NCBI GenBank assembly: GCA_947464665.1
Contig: CANHXV010000067.1
Span: 1-9,841, forward strand
Direction: 5' to 3'
DNA length: 9,841 nt
Source: Comamonadaceae bacterium
GTDB lineage: Bacteria; Pseudomonadota; Gammaproteobacteria; Burkholderiales; Burkholderiaceae_C
Shown: positions 1 to 5,122 of the stretch, one piece after another
Layout: each line of letters starts with the position of its first letter
How positions within the stretch are numbered: position 1 is the stretch's first letter
Notes under the pieces: model-generated
The model's database searches: none
What the model was told of the DNA's origin: nothing
The model's input: the letters and a program-made list of their open reading frames with translations, nothing else
Program-made: the position numbers and the translations under genes

Positions 1-357
1 GCGGCCATTGTGGGCTGTGAAGAGGCCGCCTTGCAGGCAACGCTGAACGAAGTGCGTGCCGGACATACCGACAGCATGGGGCGTACATTTTCCCGCTCAC
101 TTCAAGCGCCCTATCATGCCATCAAAGTCACAGGTGCGCTGTTTCACACGCAAGGCGGATTGGAAGTCGATGCCCATTGTCGAGTGATGAAAACCAATGG
201 CCAAGTGTTGACTAACCTCTATGCCGCAGGCGGTGCAGCGCGCGGCGTTTCAGGGCGGGGTGCCGATGGCTATTTGGCAGGCAATGGATTGCTCAGCGCG
301 GTGGGCGGCGGCTGGTTGGTCGCGCAAGACATTGCTCGAAAATTGCAGGCGGCTTAA
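1..357 (+). CDS. FAD-dependent oxidoreductase, fumarate reductase/succinate dehydrogenase flavoprotein type (3' end only)
   Basis: The reading frame is open from base 1 and ends at TAA 355-357, giving 118 C-terminal residues; the true start lies outside the window. The visible part carries the closing FAD-binding block of the FAD_binding_2 family: a GGLEVD strand and turn, then NLYAAGGAARGVSG, then GYLAGNGLLSAVGGGWLVAQ. In relatives such as fumarate reductase flavoproteins and tricarballylate dehydrogenase, this part wraps the isoalloxazine ring and the protein dehydrogenates or reduces a small carboxylic acid. The first GTG (10-12) is an internal valine, not a start. A lyase gene follows after 56 bases on the same strand, so co-transcription is plausible. 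The family is clear, but the substrate cannot be inferred because the substrate-binding domain is missing. A 3-ketosteroid-dehydrogenase-like member is an alternative. Confidence 0.8.
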   Translation, partial: AAIVGCEEAALQATLNEVRAGHTDSMGRTFSRSLQAPYHAIKVTGALFHTQGGLEVDAHCRVMKTNGQVLTNLYAAGGAARGVSGRGADGYLAGNGLLSAVGGGWLVAQDIARKLQAA

Positions 358-413
358 GGTTTTTAGTCTCGTCCGTTGTATTTTCAAATTGAATCATTCC
401 AAGGAATAAATTT

Positions 414-1280
414 ATGTCATTGGCACAACGCTTACAACAACCCAGTGCCTTGCTGGCCCCTGGCATTTACGACGCACTGACTGCCCTCATTGCAGAACAG
501 GCTGGATTTGAGGCCTTGTACTTGTCGGGCGCTTCTATTGCCTACACTCGATTGGGTCGTTCAGACATTGGCTTAACCACTGCCAGCGAAGTGGCCAATA
601 CACTGGCCAACATCACCGACCGCGTTCGCGTGCCTGTGATTGTGGATGCCGATACAGGCTTCGGTAACGCGCTCAACATGCAACGTACTGTGCGCGACTT
701 TGAGCGCGCAGGTGCCGCCATGATTCAAATTGAAGATCAAACTTTTCCCAAACGCTGCGGCCACTTGGATGGCAAAGGGGTGGTGCCTGTCAAAGAAATG
801 CAGGGAAAAATTAACGCTGCCTTGGATGCCAGACAAAGTAGCAACACCCTCATTTTGGCCCGGACAGATGCTTTGGCTGTAGAGGGTTTGGAAGCTGCCT
901 TAGATCGTGCAGAAAAATATTTAGAGTGCGGCATTGATGCCTTGTTTGTTGAAGCATTGCGTACACCTGAGCAAATGAAAATGGCCTGCGATCGATTTGC
1001 ACAGCGCATTCCGCTGCTGGCCAACATGGTGGAAGGTGGCAAAACGCCCATTCTGAGTGCTGCTGAGTTGGGCAAGGTCGGTTTCAAAATAGTGATTTTC
1101 CCGGGTGGAACGGCACGGGCTGTCTCACACAACTTGCAGGCCTATTACGGCAGTTTGAAAACACATCAAACCACAGCACCTTGGCGTGACAAAATGTTAG
1201 ATTTTGATCAGCTCAATGCGCTGATTGAGACGCCTGAGTTGTTGGCGCTGGGGAAAAAATACGATGGATCTTCAATTTAA
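414..1280 (+). CDS. Isocitrate lyase/PEP mutase superfamily protein (probable 2-methylisocitrate/dimethylmalate-type lyase)
   Basis: This 288-residue protein has the length of PrpB-type lyases, well short of canonical isocitrate lyase AceA. Visible motifs are LSGAS near residues 38-41, DADTGFGN at 78-85, IED at 106-108, KRCGH at 113-117, ARTDA at 149-153 and NMVEGGKTP at 204-212. Asp78, Asp80 and Glu107 are the expected Mg2+-site acids, and Cys115 in KRCGH is the catalytic base of the C-C-cleaving members. PEP mutases and the oxaloacetate decarboxylase branch generally lack this cysteine, so a lyase that splits a 2-hydroxy di- or tricarboxylate into pyruvate (or glyoxylate) plus another acid is favoured. 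The start is supported by AAGGA at 401-405, eight bases before ATG. It sits between a flavin oxidoreductase and a P1 peptidase on the same strand. The exact substrate is unknown; automatic annotation might call it oxaloacetate decarboxylase. Confidence 0.85.
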   Translation: MSLAQRLQQPSALLAPGIYDALTALIAEQAGFEALYLSGASIAYTRLGRSDIGLTTASEVANTLANITDRVRVPVIVDADTGFGNALNMQRTVRDFERAGAAMIQIEDQTFPKRCGHLDGKGVVPVKEMQGKINAALDARQSSNTLILARTDALAVEGLEAALDRAEKYLECGIDALFVEALRTPEQMKMACDRFAQRIPLLANMVEGGKTPILSAAELGKVGFKIVIFPGGTARAVSHNLQAYYGSLKTHQTTAPWRDKMLDFDQLNALIETPELLALGKKYDGSSI

Positions 1281-1332
1281 TTCCAATTCAGCGCTGCTTG
1301 AGTGCATACAGTTGGAGCATTGAATAAAGCTT

Positions 1333-2412
1333 ATGTCATCACAGAACATTGTTAACACCCGTTTGAGTGAGCGCTCCAACCCGCACCAGGGAAGCATTGC
1401 AGACATTGCAGGTTTGCACATCGGTCATTTCACTTCAAGTCAAAGGCTTACAGGTTGCTCCGTTGTGTTGGCGCCAAAAGGTGCTGTGGGTGCTGTCGAT
1501 GTGCGAGGTGCTGCGCCAGGGACTCGAGAAACCGATTTATTGGACCCCACCAACTTGGTCGACAAGGTGCATGCTGTTTTGCTGTCGGGTGGGAGCGCGT
1601 TTGGCCTGGATGCTGCCAGCGGGGTGATGCGCTGGCTGGACGAGCGCGATATAGGATTTCAAACAGATCATGGATGTGTGCCCATCGTGCCGGCAGCGGT
1701 GTTGTTTGATTTGGCAGTGGTGCGCGAAGGTGACAGCCCTAAAGTACGGCCCGATGCAGCAGCAGGATACGCCGCTTGCGAAGATGCGCTTTACCAGAAG
1801 CCGTTGTCTGCCAGTCAGATGCGATCAATGATTCATCCTTTGTCGGGCAATGTGGGGGCAGGCGCTGGCGCAGTGGTGGGCAAGCTGTTTGGTTTGCATC
1901 GCGCCATGAAAGGTGGCGTGGGCCATGCGTTGGTGAAAGTGGGATCTTGGCAAGTGGCGGCCATGGTGGCGTGCAATGCCGTGGGTGATGTGATGGACCC
2001 TGTCACTGGCAAAGTACTTGCGGGAGCACGCACATTGGATGGCATCCGTTTGCTCAATACGCAGCAAGCCCTCTTGGCTGGACAAAAAGCGGCTTCACCC
2101 TTGGCAGGCACCAACACCACTATTGGTGTGGTGGCCACCAATGCAAGCTTGAACAAAGCACAAGTCAAGCGCTTGGCCATGAGTGCGCACGATGGATTTG
2201 CGCGAAGTATTCGTCCAGCACATACAAGCTTGGATGGTGATACCTTGTTTGCCATGGCCACGTGTGCTGAAGAAGGCCCGCCAGACATGGTATTGCTCAC
2301 CGTGATGGCGGCCGAAGCTACAGCGCAAGCCATTGTGAACGCCATTTTGTTTGCCAATGGCGTTCACACCTTGAGAGGCTATTTGCCTTCGGCGATGGAG
2401 CTCAATCCTTGA
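1333..2412 (+). CDS. P1 family peptidase/amidase (DmpA/NylC-type N-terminal nucleophile hydrolase)
   Basis: The 359-residue product matches the P1 (S58) family, which self-cleaves into two chains and hydrolyses amide bonds: L-aminopeptidase DmpA, beta-peptidyl aminopeptidase, 6-aminohexanoate-oligomer hydrolase NylC. Seen here: the N-terminal IADIAGLHIGH strand (22-32), DVRGAAPGTRETDLL (56-70), LSGGSAFGLDAASG (84-97), the Gly-rich NVGAGAGAVVGK (173-184), CNAVGDV (214-220), the TNTTIGVVATN cleavage region (260-270) and SLDGDTLFA (299-307). By analogy with NylC, self-cleavage would fall at Asn261/Thr262, freeing Thr262 as nucleophile; Asn215, Asp300 and Asp302 are likely partners, and Lys184 may correspond to the NylC active-site lysine. 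No signal peptide is evident, so it is probably cytoplasmic. GGAG at 1314-1317 is a rather distant ribosome site (15 bases). It follows the lyase by 52 bases. The natural substrate cannot be read off. Confidence 0.9.
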   Translation: MSSQNIVNTRLSERSNPHQGSIADIAGLHIGHFTSSQRLTGCSVVLAPKGAVGAVDVRGAAPGTRETDLLDPTNLVDKVHAVLLSGGSAFGLDAASGVMRWLDERDIGFQTDHGCVPIVPAAVLFDLAVVREGDSPKVRPDAAAGYAACEDALYQKPLSASQMRSMIHPLSGNVGAGAGAVVGKLFGLHRAMKGGVGHALVKVGSWQVAAMVACNAVGDVMDPVTGKVLAGARTLDGIRLLNTQQALLAGQKAASPLAGTNTTIGVVATNASLNKAQVKRLAMSAHDGFARSIRPAHTSLDGDTLFAMATCAEEGPPDMVLLTVMAAEATAQAIVNAILFANGVHTLRGYLPSAMELNP

Positions 2413-2422
2413 GATTCAAGGC

Positions 2423-2450
2423 GGCCTCATTCGACGCTGAACGTCAGGCC
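2423..2450. other. Bulged inverted repeat between convergent genes
   Basis: GGCCT (2423-2427) pairs with AGGCC (2446-2450), and inside it GACG (2433-2436) pairs with CGTC (2442-2445) around a five-base loop. Five bases (2428-2432) bulge on one side. It spans the 14-base gap between the convergent peptidase and saccharopine-dehydrogenase-like genes, and extends into the end of the latter. It could help end transcription coming from the plus strand, but no T run follows, so a classical intrinsic terminator is not supported. Confidence 0.2.
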
Positions 2451-3587
2451 TGCATGCGACCCTAAGCGGGCAATGAGTGCATGGCCCATTGCTGAAGCAG
2501 GCGTCCAGAAGCCACCCTTTGTGGCCGATGCATCTTTCAATAAACAGATAGCCGCTTCAGCAATCATCTTGGAAGTGCTGCCATAACCTGGGTCGCGATC
2601 GCCCTTAACACCTACTTGCACCGACTGCCCTTGCTCGTTGGTGGCAATGAACAAGATATCGTAGTTGCCGGCTTCTCGTTCCACCTTAGACGGGCCTTCA
2701 CCGGGTTTAAGTTTGTCTTCGCTCATGCTTTTGTCTTGGGCAATGGCGTTGGCAAGGGCCTCCCCTTTTTCGCCTGGCCCTGTCACAATCATCTCGTCGT
2801 ATGCAAAATCTGAACCCCATACATGGTTCAACAAAAAGTTGGAGCGGTGCACATTGCGCGTGTTGATGGTGGCCATGATGAAAGGCGCCACCCAGACACC
2901 CATGACCTCGTCCAACATGGGTTTGTGGCCAGCGGGTTGGCGGGGGCCTTCAAAACCAGGTGTGAGCGAAAACGGATTTTTTAAGAGGTCCATGACACCA
3001 GTCTGCGTGGCGGCAGCAGCCATGGTGGCTTTAAAGCTGGCAGCTGTGCCGCCAGAAAATGTACCCTTCATTTTGCGAACGCGGCCACGCACGCGTTGTG
3101 CAGGTTTGCCAAAACGTTGGGTCATTTCGTCTTGCACCATCAACACACCCAAATCGAAAGGACTGGAATCAAAGCCGCAAGAGAAGACCAAGCGAGCACC
3201 ACTTTTTTCTGCTGTAGCCTGGTGTTGATCAACCATGTGGCGCATCCATGCGGGCTCGCCGCACAAGTCGACATAATCCACACCCGACTCGGCGCAAGCT
3301 TTGATGAGTTCATTGCCGTACAACTGGTAAGGACCTACTGCTGAAATGACCAAGCGAGTTTTAGACATGAGAGACTTCAATGATGCTTCGTCACTGCTTT
3401 CAATCACCACCAGGGATGTGGAAGCAGGCGCGCCAATTTCATCACGCACGGTTTGCAGTTTGCCCATGCTTCTGCCACCCATGGCCCATTTGAGGCCAGT
3501 GTCTGAGCGTGTGAGTAAATACTCAGCAATGAGACGGCCCGTGAAGCCAGTGGCGCCATGCACCACGATGTCGAATTCTTTGTTCAT
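2427..3587 (-). CDS. Saccharopine dehydrogenase-like NAD(P)-binding oxidoreductase
   Basis: The 386-residue protein begins with a Rossmann dinucleotide fold: strand FDIVVHGATGFTG, with the glycine motif at residues 11-17, then GGRS (37-40), SAVGPYQLYG (82-91), YVDLCGE (105-111) and SCGFDSSPFDLG (136-147). These motifs typify the saccharopine dehydrogenase-like oxidoreductase family, which includes the mycobacterial trans-acting enoyl reductase homologues and the vertebrate SCCPDH protein. Most members are uncharacterised, and true lysine-pathway activity is unlikely. The length is slightly below the roughly 420 residues of those relatives. The ATG at 3585-3587 has a modest TAGG ribosome site about six bases upstream. 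It lies 74 bases downstream of the chromate transporter gene on the same strand, so it may be transcribed with it or from its own promoter in that gap. The substrate is unknown; reduction of a lipid or acyl intermediate is only a family-based guess. Confidence 0.85.
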   Translation of the reverse strand: MNKEFDIVVHGATGFTGRLIAEYLLTRSDTGLKWAMGGRSMGKLQTVRDEIGAPASTSLVVIESSDEASLKSLMSKTRLVISAVGPYQLYGNELIKACAESGVDYVDLCGEPAWMRHMVDQHQATAEKSGARLVFSCGFDSSPFDLGVLMVQDEMTQRFGKPAQRVRGRVRKMKGTFSGGTAASFKATMAAAATQTGVMDLLKNPFSLTPGFEGPRQPAGHKPMLDEVMGVWVAPFIMATINTRNVHRSNFLLNHVWGSDFAYDEMIVTGPGEKGEALANAIAQDKSMSEDKLKPGEGPSKVEREAGNYDILFIATNEQGQSVQVGVKGDRDPGYGSTSKMIAEAAICLLKDASATKGGFWTPASAMGHALIARLGSHAGLTFSVE

Positions 3588-3606
3588 GGAATACCTACAG
3601 GAAAAG

Positions 3607-3620
3607 TAAGCTTGAGCTTA
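3607..3620. promoter_or_regulatory. Short perfect dyad upstream of the saccharopine-dehydrogenase-like gene
   Basis: TAAGCT (3607-3612) and AGCTTA (3615-3620) form a perfect inverted repeat around a TG spacer. It sits 20-33 bases before the ATG of the minus-strand oxidoreductase and after the stop of the chromate transporter. The position fits an operator or a processing hairpin, but six-base arms with a two-base spacer are expected by chance fairly often, and a two-base loop is too tight for a stable RNA hairpin. Confidence 0.2.
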
Positions 3621-3661
3621 GCTTTATCCAAGTGAAAATGATGTCGCCAAGGAGAAGTCAT

Positions 3662-4996
3662 TCAAATCCATTGCTTGATTAGCACGCCAAGCAATCCGCA
3701 AACTGCAATCACTTGCATCACATTGAGCTTGTATTTAAGCAGTGCAATGGCTGCTGCAAGGGCAATCAGCGCGGAAGTGATATCTAAGGATGCGCCAAAG
3801 CCTTGCGGCCAAACGGTGTGATAACCAAAGTACAAAGCCAGATTCAAAATGACCCCCACCACCGCTGCTGTGATCGCCGTCAGGGGGGCTGTGAACTTCA
3901 AATCATTTTGGGTACTCTCTACAAAGGGGCCGCCTGCCAAAATGAAAATAAACGACGGCAAAAAAGTGAACCATGTGACAAGCGTGGCCGCCAAAGCGCC
4001 CGCTAAAAACAAACTGTCGGGTCCCAGCAAGGCTTGAGCATAGGCGCCCACAAAACCTACAAAGGCCACCACCATGATGAGGGGGCCTGGTGTGGTTTCG
4101 CCCAAAGCCAAGCCGTCTATCATTTGAGTGGCCGTGACCCACCCAAACTGTTCTACCGCGCCTTGGAACACATAAGGCAATACGGCATAAGCACCGCCAA
4201 AGGTGAGAAGTGCTGCTTTGGTGAAGAACCAGCTCATTTGAGTCAGCGTGTGATCCCAACCGAATTGGAACATCAACAAGCCCATCGGCACCAGCCACAA
4301 TAAGGTAGCTGCCAGCAAGACTTGCCACAATCGCTTCCAAGTAAACACGGCATGCGAAGGTGTTGGCGTGTCATCTCCGATCAATGCATTAACTGTAGAG
4401 ACGGCTACAGCGGTATGACCGCCACCCATCCTTAATGAGGCAGGCGATAGCCTGCCGCCCACAAAACCAATGATTGCGGCAGCCAAGACGATGAGGGGAA
4501 AGGGCACATTCAACGCAAAGATGGCCATAAAACTGGCAATGGCAATAGTCCAAAGCAAATTGCTATGAAGAACGCGAGAGCCAATTCGGTATGCCGCTTG
4601 GAGGACGATGGCAGCTACCGCAGGCTTGATGCCATAGAACAAGCCCGCCACCCATGTGACTTGTCCATAGGCGATGTAAAGCCATGACAAGCCTATTAAC
4701 AAGAACAGAGATGGCAATACAAACAAGACGCCAGCAGCAACGCCACCTCGCGTTTTGTGCATCAACCAACCGATGTAGGTGGCCAGTTGTTGCGCCTCAG
4801 GCCCAGGCAGCACCATGCAGTAATTGAGTGCGTGCAGGAATCGTTTTTCAGACAACCACTTCCTGCGCACCACCAGTTCTTCATGCATGAGGGCGATCTG
4901 ACCTGCTGGCCCGCCAAAGCTGATGAAGCCTAACTTGAGCCAAAACATGAAGGCTTGCCAGAAACTCACAGATTCTGATTTCAGTAAAACATTCAT
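3662..4996 (-). CDS. chrA: Chromate transporter, two-domain CHR family (ChrA-like)
   Basis: This 444-residue, highly hydrophobic inner-membrane protein belongs to the long CHR family, made of two homologous halves. The first half has KLGFISFGGPAGQIALMHEE (21-40), VLPGPEAQQLATYIGW (62-78) and GIKPAVAA (122-129). The second repeats the pattern as LLTFGGAYAVLPYVF (263-277) and GLALGETTPGPLIMV (295-309). Characterised members export chromate and confer Cr(VI) resistance; other members have unknown physiological substrates, possibly other oxyanions. Membrane segments are spread along the whole chain. No chrB or chrC regulator gene is visible beside it. The ATG at 4994-4996 lacks a recognisable Shine-Dalgarno sequence; the next Met (residue 17) would cut into the first conserved region, so the given start is kept. 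It is divergent from the OsmC-YcaO gene and 74 bases upstream of the oxidoreductase. Confidence 0.93.
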   Translation of the reverse strand: MNVLLKSESVSFWQAFMFWLKLGFISFGGPAGQIALMHEELVVRRKWLSEKRFLHALNYCMVLPGPEAQQLATYIGWLMHKTRGGVAAGVLFVLPSLFLLIGLSWLYIAYGQVTWVAGLFYGIKPAVAAIVLQAAYRIGSRVLHSNLLWTIAIASFMAIFALNVPFPLIVLAAAIIGFVGGRLSPASLRMGGGHTAVAVSTVNALIGDDTPTPSHAVFTWKRLWQVLLAATLLWLVPMGLLMFQFGWDHTLTQMSWFFTKAALLTFGGAYAVLPYVFQGAVEQFGWVTATQMIDGLALGETTPGPLIMVVAFVGFVGAYAQALLGPDSLFLAGALAATLVTWFTFLPSFIFILAGGPFVESTQNDLKFTAPLTAITAAVVGVILNLALYFGYHTVWPQGFGASLDITSALIALAAAIALLKYKLNVMQVIAVCGLLGVLIKQWI

Positions 4997-5122
4997 ATTG
5001 ATGAGGTTTTAGGCCTAGGCATTTGGAGGTGTCTGCAATTTTTAAAGCAGTAAACAGGAAGAATCGTGAATTTCAGATGACTTTTGCATTATCGTTGCAC
5101 CAACAGGTATTGAAAAAAATCC
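4997..5122. promoter_or_regulatory. Divergent intergenic region between chrA and the OsmC-YcaO gene
   Basis: These 126 bases separate two divergent starts and must hold promoters for at least the plus-strand gene and probably the minus-strand pair. I see no convincing sigma-70 box pair by eye. Notable short elements are the perfect eight-base palindrome GCCTAGGC (5013-5020), overlapping AGGCCT (5011-5016), just upstream of chrA, and two direct TTGCA copies at 5084-5088 and 5095-5099, one helical turn apart, upstream of the plus-strand gene. Any of these could bind a regulator, but all are short. The role as a promoter region is inferred from gene orientation. Confidence 0.45.

Noticed and set aside
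401..405. AAGGA with flanking ATTCC-AA-GGAAT symmetry as an operator before the lyase gene
   Set aside because: The symmetry is a by-product of a good Shine-Dalgarno site next to ATTCC; five-base arms give no further support.
414..1280. Canonical isocitrate lyase (AceA) of the glyoxylate shunt
   Set aside because: At 288 residues it is far shorter than AceA and has the PrpB/dimethylmalate-lyase-like layout, so only the superfamily and a lyase mechanism are claimed.
1833..2357. 174-codon open frame on the minus strand inside the P1 peptidase gene
   Set aside because: It is antisense to a well-conserved gene, has a composition typical of a mirror frame and no recognisable domain.
2665..3228. 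187-codon open frame on the plus strand inside the saccharopine-dehydrogenase-like gene
   Set aside because: It lies opposite a gene with clear Rossmann motifs and has no family signature, so it is treated as a shadow frame.
3903..4340. 145-codon minus-strand frame overlapping chrA
   Set aside because: It is an alternative frame of the transporter gene, rich in His, Arg and Cys as expected of an out-of-frame translation, with no domain.
5033..5050. CTGC-N10-GCAG inverted repeat in the divergent intergenic region
   Set aside because: The arms are only four bases and the inner positions do not extend the symmetry, so it is indistinguishable from chance.
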